64,000 bases of DNA from Brevipalpus yothersi (GCA_003956705.1 QZCP01000051.1:1-64000), one strand, 5' to 3'. Positions 1-13,029 are shown, counted from the first letter of the stretch. Program-made: numbers and translations. The notes: a model not told the origin generated them from the letters alone.

Positions 1-13
1 TTTCTTTTTGCAG

Positions 14-114
14 TTTTCGATGAGAAAGTACTTCAGCCATCAGATGTCGCCACTAGTCAGATAAGATATGATATCGAATACATGTATCGGTATCTGAAGA
101 ATTTTTTCTGTTGA
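14..114 (+). CDS. 3'-terminal exon of an unidentified gene (partial)
   Basis: A pyrimidine run followed by CAG (ends at base 13) is a splice acceptor. The exon then reads open in one frame, beginning with two bases of a split codon, through FDEKVLQPSDVATSQ and IRYDIEYMYRYLKNFFC to TGA at 112-114. The end is rich in Tyr, Phe and charged residues and looks like a helical C-terminus of an intracellular protein. I do not recognise the family. The rest of the gene lies upstream of the window, and the next gene on the same strand starts only 234 bases downstream. Confidence 0.5.
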
Positions 115-348
115 TTGCATAAGTTTGAATTGTATGTTGAACATTATATTGAATGTTGATAAAATTGAGATGATAAAAGTGTTCTGTGTTTACATGTTAT
201 CGTAATCATGTGAATTAATCTTATTTTAGGAGGGAAAAAAATTTTTTTCTTCTCTACTATCATTAGTTGATTATTAATATTGTGGGTAAATGTAGCCTGT
301 GGGTGGTGAGTGTGGTACCTGGAATTTCTGTGAAAAGTGATTAAGAAG

Positions 349-3263
349 ATGAAAAGTGCATTCACCTGTGGACAGCATCCCCATCAGAAGGAGAAAGCTA
401 TCAATAGTGTAATTAATTTGTGGGATGAAATGAAACAAGATGATTTTGTTAGAGAATTTGAAGATTGTATACGATTGCTGTGTTATCAAGATTATCGATC
501 CAAGTATACGCGCGATTGTTTAAGTTTTGTTGTTGATTGTGCGGTACGATTGAATCAAGAATTTTCACAAGGAACCAAAAAGTTTATCGGTAAGTATCTG
601 TAATCATGGTCATGATGATGATATTTGGTGCTTAATTGAGTGAGATGTGATTTTGGTTTAATTCTCTTTTTTGCTTTTCCGATCTTCATTATAGCTAAGG
701 TAGAATTTTTGGAATATCTTTGCGGTCGCATTTCATTATGGAAAAGATCATATTCAATGGATTTTCGTTTCAATTCATCTCATCTACTTGGATTACTGTC
801 CGAAAACATGGAAGAATTGGATGACATATTAGTTAGAAAACTATCGAAACTTTTCCAAGACTATTTTACCGATATAAAACATCCAATTCGTTATGTTGCT
901 GCCTCTCATCTATTCAAATTTCAGCACGCTGAAAATCCAAAAGATCCAGCCAATATCAGCTATCGTTTCCATGCATTGAAAGACTCTAATGCTCAAGTGC
1001 GTTTGAGATGTGCCCAAAGAATGTGTCTAAAATTACCTTATGATGATGTTATCATTCGTCTAACTCGCGACTGTGATGAGAGGGTCCGAGCAACCGCTTT
1101 CAAGCGTGCAGCTATGTCTTTCGAATTTCGATCTCTTCCTGACAATGAACGATCAAAATTAATCAAAAGTATATCAGCTGAGAAGAATGAAAAAGTTCTC
1201 GCTGTAGTAAAGGAACAGCTAATAACCAAGCTGATAGAGGCGTTTGAGTACGATGTATCGGCACTCTTGGGTAGTTTTGGCTATCCAGATGAGAAAAAAG
1301 ATGCAGAACATTTCATTGACCTAGCACTTGAATCGTTACTCGAAAGTGAAAAGAAGTCTTCCGGTCAAATGGAGCGATTTGTAAAAAAATTCTCAAAAAA
1401 CTTTCTCAACTCACAGAGATTAATGCGCAATGATACCATCTCCTTCCAAAGTATTATTTCTTGGCATAAACTTATCAGATTCGTCCAGAAAAACGAAGAC
1501 ATTCTCGAACCTCAAGATGAGGGCCAGCAATATGATCTCGAATCCAAAGGTCTTTCAGACGGCTCTATACTTTCCTCGCAAGAGCAAGTCGGGGGCCAAT
1601 ACTCATCACAAACTACTAAATCTAGTTTAAAGTCAACGAGAACACCATTAGTCTATTATCTACTTCCAGAATTCCCTCATTTTTGTGGCTTCATTACCAA
1701 GTAAGTTGACGAATCGAGTCACTGTATCAATGCTCTTACACTTTTTCTGATACTTTCTCAGTTTCGTTGAATCAGTGGAGGATTGTGGTAGAGAGGACGA
1801 GGCACCACTTGTTCTCGAAAATCTGGTCTTCGAAGAGTTCATCAGTATGATCGATTGTTTCGATCTTTTTGATTCAGCTCACAAAAATGCACTACTCAAT
1901 ACTCTCAATCGTTTCATACACTTTGAAGCTTTAGTATACTACTTTCCGGATTATATCTCTACAATTGTCAAGTGTCTCTCAACTCATCTTTTCACCTGCT
2001 CTCGAGATTCTCTCATTTTCATAGCTCGAGCGAGAGAGTTCTTGATGAATGAGGGCATACCAGAGCCGGAATCAATCAACAACATTTCTTCTATTCCCAT
2101 GGAAGAGGAAGATGGGGACCAATATTCTCGTGTGATTGATAAAATAGGCGATCTTAGAGAAAGGTTGGAGGCCGCTCTTGATGCCAATGACTTGGAAAAT
2201 GCTGACTCGATAACCAAAGAAATAAGAGAACTTGATCGCAAGAAAAAAGAACTGATGACTCGAAAATCAACCATTTCAGTCGATGGATCTGGCTTCAGAA
2301 GCTCTGATACCGAAGATGATGATGATGCATTGCCCAAAACAGAGTTGAAAGATGTGTCTCTCATCAAAATAATTGAACTTTTGCGAGCTTGCTTATGGCA
2401 CAATGACTTTAAAACAATTGATCATCTCATGAAAAGTTACTTAGATTTTGTGGTGAGGTGCAATATAAATATCATTCTGTCACCTATCTTAACATGATTT
2501 TTTTCTCTCATTTTCTAGGTTGTGAACGGTTTTTCTTCTAAGGATCCTAAAATAAGAGCCCGCGTAATGCAGTGTTTAGGTCTAGTTTCGTTTGTCTCTG
2601 TAGAGTTGGCTAGAAAATATTCATATCTCATTTTTGCTGTAAGTCATCAAACGTCTCTTGATCTAAATTTTGAATCTAATCATTTTTCTTCCGTAGGCCA
2701 TCACTTATGACAAATTTCCCATTCAGCTAGAAGCGATTAAAAGTTTCTTCGACATTATTTGTGAACATGGTTTGAGCCTTGGTTACACAGATCCTCCCAA
2801 GAATGAAACTCCCTCAAAAGATACTTCTACAGAAGGTGAAACTACTCTCACTCCAGATGCGATGGACTCAGAAGAGGAGAAAGATACATCTTCGAGAACA
2901 TTGGTTGGAAATACAGGCACACAGGAGAGTAACCATGACAGTACTCTGTTGGAAGAGAGTTCTGACGAACAAAGTGAACGAGAGATAATGATTGACCGAG
3001 TCAGAGATATTTTTCAGCAATTATTGAAAATGAAGAAATCAGATGAAACTGAACCTGAATTGGTACGAACAATTGACCTTGGTTTGGCAAAAGTTCGATA
3101 CATTAAAGCTAAGCAAGAAAATAAACCAGAGGTAGCTGAAAGAATTTTGCAAAAGCATTATGAAGAAAAAATGGCTCAATTAAGAGAAAGAAATGAGACT
3201 AATAATATAAACAAGAGAAAACTTTCAACATTCTTAAACGATACTAGCTCATATGATAGCTAG
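349..3263 (+). CDS. Cap-G: Condensin complex subunit 3 (Cap-G / NCAPG), HEAT-repeat protein
   Basis: Five exons join in phase: 349-589, 695-1700, 1762-2452, 2519-2638, 2697-3263 (874 residues). Cap-G is the HEAT-repeat subunit that, with Cap-H, anchors condensin I on DNA during mitotic chromosome compaction. Exon 2 carries successive HEAT helices, including DSNAQVRLRCAQRM and DCDERVRATAFKRAAM, the family's typical VR/A pattern. Exon 3 has a charged coiled-coil insert (about 495-545), and exons 4-5 contain the Cnd3 signature around SKDPKIRARVMQCLGL. Start: the first in-frame ATG is at 349; an upstream in-frame GTG is not needed. The C-terminal part is odd: after the Cnd3 helices come an acidic low-complexity stretch and a basic helical tail, and the further conserved HEAT block of longer Cap-G proteins (about 1,000 residues or more) is not visible. 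Cap-G of condensin I is favoured over Cap-G2. Confidence 0.82.
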
Positions 3264-3661
3264 ATTAGTAGGAAAAAGAGAATGTAATATCACATTCACA
3301 AAAAACTAATCATCATTTCACCAAAGAACTGTTTATATTTTTACACTGTTAACATCCATTCATAATTGAATGGTCAAATATGTGAACAGGACTTTCACAA
3401 AGTCATGGTCACAATCATTTGAAAATATAATGATCAGTTGGATCTATACCGATCAAAATTTTGTCCTCTCCATCTCTTCATGTCTTCTCTATTTTTTATA
3501 CCCCTCAACTCTGAAGGAGCGTGACAACTGATACTGTACTTTTCGAAAGAAAAAAATTCATCCCTTAGTCGTTCGACCCTTGTCCTTCCAGCAAATCTCA
3601 TTGATCATAACATTTATCCTAATCACCTGAGCAGACGCTAAACTGAATTGCGTATTTTCCC

Positions 3662-3722
<61 letters not shown>

Positions 3723-4533
3723 AATTGACCATCACAGTGAGCCGAAGAGAAGAAGGACGTTCTAATATATTCGTATTGAACATACTCACTCGAAATCTCG
3801 ACTATTGAGAGTCCATTTGTCCTATGCTTAAGGGAAAATCCTCACTAATCCCATCTCACATTTCCACTCGAGTTTGTGTTAGTTTTTGTTGGCTGTTTTT
3901 TTTCTGTCACCCCGAAAACCCACTGATTAAAGTGTGTGACATAAATTGCGTCTTTACTAGAAATTGCTAGAAAAGTATTTTTGTTCAGCAAAAAGTGTTT
4001 ACTGGGCTGTGGTAATCATTTGGATACTTGACTCGATTCTGTGTGTGTGTGTGTACTCGAAAAGCGCAACAGGTTGCCTCTATATGTGCATCTACCACAA
4101 TATGTTGTACAGGGAATGCTTCGAATTAAATTATTGATATACTGATCTAATCGATCATTAAGGGATGGTCAATATCTTAAGCCGATGGAACCTCCTACTA
4201 CATGCTTTCAATGTTTCTTGAGAGAAAAAAAGTTGAATATTCTTCCATCGTGATGAGCTGTGATTACAGTACATTTCCGTATTTGTGCTTCTTCTTCTTC
4301 TTCTTGGGCTAAAATTGATGTGCGCAACAGTTGTTTGCTAATTAATCACCTCATTCATTATCATTTCAATTCCAGTATTCGGAATAATTGCGAAATTCAT
4401 CATCAAAAAAATCTTTTTTCTTTCCAAAAAAGTCAATCTGAAATCAACCAACATTGTGAGTCCAAGTATAAATTGTGCGGTGATTCCACTATCGTGTCAT
4501 TATTTGGAGGATAATTTAATTTAATTATTCGCC
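3264..4533. other. Intergenic region Cap-G to Clock
   Basis: It holds the 3' flank of the condensin gene, a long TC microsatellite (3667-3719), and the 5' flank/5' UTR of the CLOCK gene. There is a short GT run at about 4040-4055 and a CTT run at about 4289-4305. I found no canonical CACGTG E-box upstream of the CLOCK start by eye, and no coding exon. Confidence 0.5.
3667..3719. repeat. (TC)n microsatellite
   Basis: Uninterrupted TC dinucleotides, about 26 copies, between the 3' end of Cap-G and the Clock gene. Likely length-polymorphic. Confidence 0.97.
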
Positions 4534-7500
4534 ATGTCTTCCTCTGGTCGAAGTCGCAGGAGTCAATTGGAGTAAGTATAAGATTATTTCTAGGCAAAAG
4601 TAAATGATCTAGGCTTAGTTCTGAGCTCTTTTATCCACCCTTTTTATTTCAAAAAAGGCTCTGGAATATCTCAGATAATCACTATTAGAGCACTAAATTA
4701 GCTGAATTTTTCAGATATTTTTTTCAAAAATGTAGAGATGAAATCACACAAAACAGTTGATCTATGAATTAACCGAATATTCAATATTGATTTCAAAAAT
4801 TTACAGTAGCTCTTCAGTCGCAAGTAGCGATGGTATCAACGAAGGAAGTCTTTCTCTTGATTCTGAGCGTGATGAGGTTAAAAGGTGAGAAATCAAGACA
4901 CAATTCTGATCAGAAGAATTAGGGAGAATTTCGATTCTAATCAAATTTCAATGCCATATTTCTACCAGAAAATCACGAAATTTAAGTGAAAAAAAGAGGA
5001 GAGATCAATTCAATATGTTGATCAATGAGCTGTGTTCAATGGTTAATTTGAATCAGAATGAAGATCTCACATGTCAAGGGAATAAAAAGATGGACAAAAG
5101 TTCAGTTCTTAGGGCGACAATATCTTTCTTGAAGAATCATTCTGAAGAAAATAATCGAGCTGGTCGTTGTGAGAGCGTGGACAATGGTTCACACACAGAT
5201 TCTTCTGGACACATCAATCATTCCTTAATCAATGCATGGAAACCTTCTTTCCTTTCAACAGAAGAATTTTCTCATCTAAGCTTGGAGGTGAGTTTGTATT
5301 TTTGAGATCATTTCCGATCGATTTGTGGTGATTGAATTTGTCGCGATAAATTCTCAGAACTTATCAGCTCATGATTTGAACCCCCCCCCCTACCCTTAAT
5401 GATTACTTTACAGGCCTTGGATGCTTTTGTTCTTGTATTTGAAACTGATTCAAATGGATCAATACTATACGTCTCGGAATCTATTCTTCCTCTTCTCGGA
5501 TTCAGTCCAGCATCCATTGTTTCTGGACACCGTTCGAGTGCTTCAAGTGTTGATAGTGATTCGAAGCACGGTCAGCATTCTACAGCTCTATGTGAATCTC
5601 GTGTATCTGTGTATGATTTAATTCACGAATCTGAACGACCAGCTCTTCGAAAGCTAGTTCTTGAAGCTATGGATCGTTCCAAGAGTGATCACAACGATGG
5701 ACACAATTTTGTCTCAATGTTGGCACATTTTCGATACCGATCTAGTGCACCAGAACGAGAATCTATTGAATCAAGTGTGATCTATGAGTTAATTCGAATT
5801 GTTGGCACAGTTCGGAGAATCGAAGATTCATCGAGTGTTGGCAATCGAAGTTGCTTTGTATCAATCTGTCGACTTCAAACACCAAAATTACTCAAAGAAC
5901 TTCATGTGTTGATGCCAATATTTAGTGACAATTATGGATCAAGTCGGAGTAATGAATTTGTTTCACGCCATTCATTAGAGTGGAAATTTTTGTTTCTCGA
6001 TCACCGAGCACCAACAATCATTGGCTATTTACCGTTTGAAGTTTTGGGTACATCTGGTTATGATTATTATCACTGGGATGACTTGGACTTGGTTGTTGCT
6101 GGACACCAGCAATTAATGCAAACTGGTGCAAGTACATCGTGTCATTATCGTTTCTTAACCAAAGGTCAACAATGGATATGGCTCAAAACAAAATACTACA
6201 TAACCTATCATATGTGGAATTCTAAGCCAGAATTTGTTGTTTGTACACATACCGTTATTGGTTATGATGAGAGAACTGGATCAAATGGAAGAAGTGTTCG
6301 CGAGCCACCCTCATCATCGGTGAATGAAACATCATCAATGGTTTCTGATCGACAAGGACATTCCTCTTCATCATCTTCATCTGTTCCGTTTGAGAGTGGA
6401 AATAATATGATGGGACCTACTTACTTGCCACCACCTCAACAGTCACTACAACAATCACAATCATATCATTCAACCCAATCTCAGTGTACCTTACAACAAG
6501 CATTATCAGACTCTGGAATACATCAATCGGCATGCCAATCAATTGTTGATTCCAAATCTTTGCAAAATTTGGAAAGTGAAAGCTGGGAGCCCAACTTCCA
6601 AACAGACTGTGAACAATCTGGTACAACAAGTGGCTCAGTTGAATTGGCAAATGCTAAGAAAGATTTGAAATATTCTTGCAGTATTTCCGCTTCCGCTATG
6701 GATATGGAAATGTCTGTCATACCACTTGAAAAACCAAACACATCTTGTTCGATTATTTCATCTTCTCAAGAACAAGATGCAAATGTTACCGGTGATTGTC
6801 CTCCACCTCCACCGCCTCCTCCTCCTCCTCCTCCACCGAGCTTATCATCCAACAGTTTGTCCGATTTTCTTGTTAATAATACTAACATTTACGAATCAAC
6901 ACTAATTCTCAATCCAACACCAGCATCTCCAATACCAACTTATCCGGTCAATGGACTAGGCCCAGCGACTTTATGCGGTCCTATTGTGGGCTCTACACTG
7001 GAATCTCTTGAAATTTCCGATGAGATGATGGATCTTCAAAGCTACGCTCATCACCTTCAACCCCAGCATCCGATGAGAAGTGATGCACAAGAGTGTGATG
7101 AGAGTTCAGAAAATCAGGGAATATCTTCCAGTAATTTGCAAAATTTTCTTCGCCGCAAGCATACACTTCTCCAGAAACAAATCAAAGAGCAACAAGAAGA
7201 ATTAAAACGCGTATCAGAACAATTAATGATGGTCAAAGTGGCCGGAGGTAGTAGTTCTAGTAACTCATCTCAAGAAAGTCCCTCTGGTAATGCTGTGACA
7301 CTTTCGACTTCGATGAATACTTCGAATCATCATCCATCTTCATCATCTTCCTCCTCATCAAACTGTCTAGTTTCCATGATGAGCTCAATTCCTGATAGAC
7401 TCATGAGTCAATCAGCAGATAATGTTGATCTTTCCAACAGTCGTGATGTGTACACTGATCTTCCATCTGAAACAGTACTTCAAGATAAATATCTGATTGA

Positions 7501-7549
7501 AGGTCATTTCACATCTCCATACTCAACTGATTATTCCTCTATAAAGTGA
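4534..7549 (+). CDS. Clk: CLOCK, bHLH-PAS circadian transcription factor
   Basis: Four exons: 4534-4571, 4807-4884, 4969-5287, 5414-7549 (856 residues). CLOCK dimerises with CYCLE/BMAL1 and activates E-box genes of the circadian loop. The bHLH (about 40-95) contains RNLSEKKRRDQFNMLI and KMDKSSVLRATISFLKNH, closely matching the CLOCK/NPAS2 subfamily. PAS-A begins at about 146 (ALDAFVLVFETDSNGSILYV). PAS-B (about 335-427) contains EWKFLFLDHRAPTIIGYLPF and KGQQWIWLKTKYYITYH, again CLOCK-like. The C-terminal half is Ser/Gln rich with a 13-Pro run (about 461-473) and a helix QKQIKEQQEELKRVSEQL (about 733-750) resembling the segment encoded by mouse Clock exon 19. Both PAS domains and the whole C-terminus sit in one 2.1 kb exon. 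A Ser-rich insertion of about 25 residues interrupts PAS-A before YDLIHESERPAL. No long polyQ activation tract is present, unlike Drosophila Clk. Confidence 0.95.
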
Positions 7550-8943
7550 TCCTTCCTCCTCATGAAATCCAGCTCATTTTTCGGTTATAGGCTGAGCGTA
7601 AAACAGAAATCAGTCTACCTGGGAGTCAATACACTTTGCATTCCTATCAAAGATTGATGAAATTCAAAATAAATTCTCATCAACTCAGCCATGTTACACA
7701 CAGTAATCATACTCAATTCAAAGTATTGTCGCTCCGAGAATCTCCAAGAAATAAGAATATTTTCTCACACAAAGCCAGTCGTTTGAACAAAAGCCTTCAG
7801 CTATCAAAGTTATCGGAATTTTTTAGCATTTAGAATATCCGAAAAGCAAAGGAATGATTTGTAATCGTAGACTTACTGTTGATCAAGTTCATGGAATATT
7901 CAAAAGAATTCGAAGAATATTCCATACTCAAATCTACAGAACTTTCAGGAAACGCTTTTCGAAATCCTAACTTACTGATTTACTATTAATTTTACGATCA
8001 TTTTTGCTAACAAAAACTATTTGTTCAAATTATGATCTCTTCTTACACTAAATGTCACTTGTTGAGAAAGAAAATTTTTCTTTCTCCTCACATTCCATGT
8101 TCATTCCACCATTCTGCCATCCTCTTGTACACATGTTTATCCTATTTTTTCTCCTGAATTCTTCTCTTATCCAAGAAGAAGAAGAAGAAGAAGAAGAAAA
8201 AAAAAGAAAGAAATACATGCCATTTGTATATCCTTTCAAATCGAATAAAAGAGATATTCCCAAACAAAATCGAGTGGGAAAGTTTCATGTCCTATCAAAA
8301 TGACAAGTGATCACGAGATGTTCACTGAATGATTCACACAATTCGAACCGTATTTATAGTGTGTAGCCATGAGAGTGATTGTTTACTTGCTAGACACTGA
8401 AATCATGCGAAAAAATCTCATGCTTCTGGACACGAGACCCCTAGATACATGATATGGAAGTTTTTTCTCATTTATATAGATTTTATATATATAGAGAAAG
8501 ATTAATCAGTGGAAAATTGGATTATATTCTTTTGCCTCTTCTCTTTTTTGACTCAAATATTTTCAATACCTTGTAGTAATATGTGTGTGTGTATGTTTTG
8601 TATCGATTGAATATTGTGGTTGGACGGTTGGATGGGAGAATTGAAAAGAATTTATTGTTGTTCTCAACTTCATTTCAAACATATCGTCGCGATAGAGACC
8701 TGAACATGAGCACACACGTACACATATACGATCACAAATTGTCATGATCAGTTCAATTCAGTTCATCTGTATCAATTAGGTAAGATGGTTGAATTTCTTG
8801 ATCCAAGATTGTCGGTCAAGATTCCATTGAACATACTGTAGGCATCAAATTTGATCAGAAGGTTAACAGAAAATTTTTCTTCTTTTTGTTCACACTCCTA
8901 CGATTTAACTGTTCTTGAGCTTAGTTTTTTGACTTTCTTCTTC

Positions 8944-9015
<72 letters not shown>

Positions 9016-10939
9016 AATCTCTTCCCATTAAGGGCACATATTAGCTCACTAATATCGATCGATCAATAATTCTTTTAGGTGCAATTTGAGTTCTTCCCAA
9101 GATTTTGTCTAATTTTTCAATGCGTGAGAACATTTTTTCTTTCATTTCAGCATTATAAATGTGCATAATGTGTATATATGTTCATTGATATTTCGACACT
9201 AATGCCTCAGAAATTCTCAGAAAAGAGTATTACAGATATTATCATGTGAACACTTGTTGCATGTAGTGACATATAGAATTAACAGATTTTGTCTGGAAAA
9301 CTTTTAAACTACTCTTCTTCGTAGTGTAAGCTCATGAAAAATAAATTTCAACGTACAAATTTCACAGAATAAGGACAATGCGTCTGGAATAAGAATTAAT
9401 TCAGGTCCCCAACAAATTGTCGACCTCAAGTCAGTGGAGTAAATTTTTCTTTCATGAGTGATTCTGAGTCATGGATATACATGTATAAGATTCCTCATGA
9501 TGGAGAATCTGTGGAGAGAATTTGATATCACCATCATCATGAAGGGAGAAAGAATGAGGCTCATGGCGAGCAATGTGTGATAAATTTAGAAGAAGAAAAA
9601 ACCATTTCAAAGCAAATTATGGAAGAGCAGTTATTTGGATCTTAATCAAATTCGGTGTACTTTCTCTCGAAAAGATACGCTCGGTTGAGAAAACATAACG
9701 AACGATCTTTCAACATTCTAATATATGGATTTTTATGGTGGAAAATTTTGATTTCTTCTTGTTATTTATCCTGAAACTATGAAAATAATTCAAATTCAAA
9801 AAAAGTTTCTATTAAAAATTCACTATTCCAATTGATTTTGATTCCCCTTCTCTGTAAATCCTATAAGTAGCTGATCATTGAAAGAATTTCTTTTTCTCGA
9901 TTTTAGTGGCTGAAAAAATTCGCTGATCATATAATACTCAAAGATCTTTATCTTTTCCATCATCATCATCATCATCATGATCCTCATCATTCCCATCATC
10001 ATTATCTTCTCTCATTTTAAATAGAACATTTTTGGCCTCTTTCCTTGACTAAGAAACCCAGTAAAGATATAGAGAGAGAGAGAAAGAGAAAAAAAGAGAG
10101 TCAACAAGTCGAATACATGATAACTTGTTCGTACGGGAATAGAATTGCATATGCATCTAAGGCTGTTTATTCATTAAGATTTGAAACAGATTCCATCTCA
10201 GTATTCTTCCGATCAATTCAAAGTTTTATTTGATTCCAGAGAGTCTTGGTGATCTCATTTGATTAAGAGTGTCCACGTTCTTTTTTCGATTCCATTGTTA
10301 TCGTTTTCTTCTTCCTCCTAGTGGAGCTCATCATCACATTTGCCTTGGTAAGTCTGCCATCGATCATGTAACTAATTAAGCGTAGATAATCCAGCCTAAT
10401 TAACACAATGAATCGTGTGTACATTGGCAAAGCGTGAGCCGAGCAGAGCGTGTAGGGAATAGAAAAGGAAACTGAACACCAACATCTTCATCATCTAGCT
10501 CATCACTGATGTGTAACCAACAACATTCTTACCAGAATGACAAGTTTACTTTTAATTAAGACAGTTTTTCAGTTTTGCAAATGAGCCAAACATCAAGAAC
10601 ATCAGATTCAATGAAGTGTTGTGATGATGTGTGTCGGTTGTAAAATTTTCAATCCTGGATTCTGTTCGACAGACAATCTTTGCTCCTGAGATTAGTTTGT
10701 CTAATATTCTATGGAGGAATCGATATTTCAATCAAAGTATAATCGATTTGTTGAAACTAACTTCCCATCAGTTCTGTGAGAACAGTATGTTCTCGAGTTT
10801 GTTGAGTAGTTAGTTGAATTGTTCTATAGTAATGAAAGTTTTCGACTCGGAAGACACGTCACATCTGGATGATGTCAATTTGATTTTCTCCCTCTCTAAT
10901 GCATCCAACTATAGGAATAAACTCAACATCAATTGAATT
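7550..10939. other. Intergenic region Clock to tropomyosin
   Basis: 3.4 kb with no supportable coding exon. It contains the Clock 3' flank, a GAA run (8176-8198), a 64-bp TC tract (8949-9012), ATC/CAT runs near 9960-9980, and the 5' flank of tropomyosin. A possible untranslated exon ends at a good donor (TTG|GTAAGT) near 10348, but cannot be confirmed from sequence alone. Open frames here are short, repeat-derived or lack family resemblance. Confidence 0.45.
8949..9012. repeat. (TC)n microsatellite
   Basis: About 32 uninterrupted TC units in the Clock-tropomyosin intergenic region. It creates a spurious Ser-Leu open frame. Confidence 0.97.
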
Positions 10940-12589
10940 ATGGAAGCAATCAAGAAGAAGATGGCCTTTCTTAAGGTCGAAAAAGACAATGCAATGGACC
11001 GAGCTGATAGTGCTGAAGCTTCACTGAGAGAAGCTGAATTCAAAGTTCAAAAGGTGCTAATATGCCCAATTTCCAAAATCAACAGAGTGTATGACTGTAC
11101 AAAAAATTAATTGTGGTATATATTCTTGTAGGCCAAGGAAGAAATTCAAAATCTTGAGAAGCGACTATCTCAAATTCAACAGGAGCTTCAAGAGGCTACT
11201 GAAACTCTATCCAACACTAATGGTGAGCTCGAAGAGAAGGAAAAGGCTCTCCATGGTGTAAGTTTATCTCTTTTTGAAACATTCTTTCCCATTGCAATTA
11301 CTGAAATGATTTGTTATCAATTGAAGGCTGAGAATGAGCTGGCTTCTTTATCCAGACGTGTTCAACAACTGGAGGAAGATCTTGAAAAATCGGAAGAAAA
11401 GACTCGAAATGCCCAAGTCAAATTGGAAGTTGTCTCCCAGGCAGGAGATGAGAGTGAACGTTTGAGAAAAATGTTTGAACATCGAAACAATATGGATGCT
11501 GAGAGACTTAAACAATTGGAAGCTCAACTAAAGGAAGCAAGAAATGTTGTTGAAGAAATGGACAAAAAATATGATGAGGTATTGGATTATTAATTGAAAA
11601 ATTCTCGTAAACTTATCCATCTACTCACTTTTTCATTATAGCTAGCAAGAAAAGTCGCTGAAGTTGAAGATGAACTGGAAAGAGCAGAGGAGCGAGCCCA
11701 AACTGGGGAATTGTGAGTTAAATTTAGTAATGATGAAACACAATTCATATCTCGCCAATTTTTCACAGGAAAATATTGGAACTCGAGGAAGAATTGAAGG
11801 TGGTCAGTAACAATGTAAAGTCATTGGAAGTTGCCGAGGAAAAGGTGAGCACTGGATCAAACAAAGATATCAGTTGATGTTCTTAGTAGGATATGATGAA
11901 CGTAGGGAATCCATGATTTGTGTTGGAATCGAAGAAAAATGCTCCTTCATTCTCATGTCTCATGGGCATATAAAATTACTTCATTCTGAAACCAGAAGCC
12001 TCGACATGAATAAAGATTTTTCGATCTCTCAAAAGCTAGTCCAGGTACCTTGAGATCATTTCTCTATCTGGACATCGATTGAGCATAGTTGGACTATGAA
12101 TTCCCATCTTTTGGGAACTTAGCATTCTAAATTCACTCAATATAGTATCGAAACAGCCATTCTGGTCAATGAAGGGGAACTGGAAAATCTTGTAAATTCA
12201 TAGGATTATCAAAAATTGTTTTCTAATTTTTAACCTTTCTTCTCAGTCATTGGCTAAGCAGGAAGAGTACGAGGCACAAATCATGGCTCTAACCTTCAAG
12301 TTACAAGAGGTAAGTCAACTGATCATGTAGTCCGGCCATTGTTTTAATCGATAATAAATAATAGGACGAGGCAAGAGCAGAATTCGCTGAACGAGCTGTT
12401 CAAAAACTGTTGAAAGAAGTGGATAGACTTGAAGGTGAGGATTGCGATTTCATTTTATTCCACTTGATTTTTTTCGAAATTTAACCTGATTTTATTACCT
12501 TTTCAGACGAGTTAGCTCATGAAAAGGAGAAATCGAAATCATTGACTGATGAGATGGATCAAACTTTCGCTGAACTTACTGGCTACTAA
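10940..12589 (+). CDS. Tropomyosin (divergent paralogue, 284 residues)
   Basis: Eight exons: 10940-11053, 11132-11257, 11327-11578, 11642-11712, 11769-11844, 12247-12309, 12365-12434, 12507-12589. The product is exactly 284 residues, the classical muscle tropomyosin length, and is alpha-helical heptad repeat throughout. Conserved landmarks are the start MEAIKKKM, KVEKDNAMDRAD, QLEEDLEKSEEKTRNAQVKL, KYDEL-ARKVAEVEDELERAE, RAEFAERAVQKL, KEVDRLEDEL and the end DQTFAELTGY. Tropomyosin coils along actin and regulates myosin access. This copy departs at many positions from the very conserved arthropod muscle form (for example MAFLKVEKD, SLAKQEEYEAQ), so it is probably a second paralogue and not the main allergen-type tropomyosin. 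Only one set of exons is visible, with no duplicated alternative exons. A polyadenylation signal AATAAA lies at 12637-12642. Confidence 0.95.
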
Positions 12590-13029
12590 CCAATCAAGGA
12601 TTCTTATCATAAATTGTGTAGTTCCATGAATGATACAATAAATGCTACAAAATCGAGCAGCTTAAAATGCATATCCCCTGCTGAAAATGGTAAAAATGGC
12701 CAAGATTCACGTCGAAATAACTAAATTATATGAAAAAATATATCTAAAACATATCTGGAAAATAAAAATAATTCATGTTGAACCATATTTGCAAAAGGCA
12801 TTTAATCATAAAATCAGTTGAATTAAAATTTTCCAACTAAATCAGCATCTGGATTATCCTCAAATTGGATAAACAATAGTTTTAGAAATCGTACTTGGCC
12901 CAATTTTGAGTCAAGCACTCACAAAGATCGAGAGATAGTATTTGCATTATGAAAATCGACAAGCAGAAAAATAGAATCAGAGGACAATAGATCCAATTTT
13001 TATAGCAGAAAAAAATACACTCCTTATTA
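12590..13029. other. Convergent 3' intergenic region, tropomyosin / BLOC1S2
   Basis: 440 bp between two converging genes. It holds the AATAAA signal of tropomyosin (12637-12642) and otherwise AT-rich 3' UTR-type sequence. Nothing coding was seen. Confidence 0.6.

Noticed and set aside
5380..5395. C-run after TTTGAA, resembling part of a tRNA T-loop on the minus strand
   Set aside because: No matching acceptor, D or anticodon stems could be built; it lies in a CLOCK intron.
8851..9069. 72-codon + frame with a long Ser-Leu run
   Set aside because: Produced by the TC microsatellite; no homology, no splice context.
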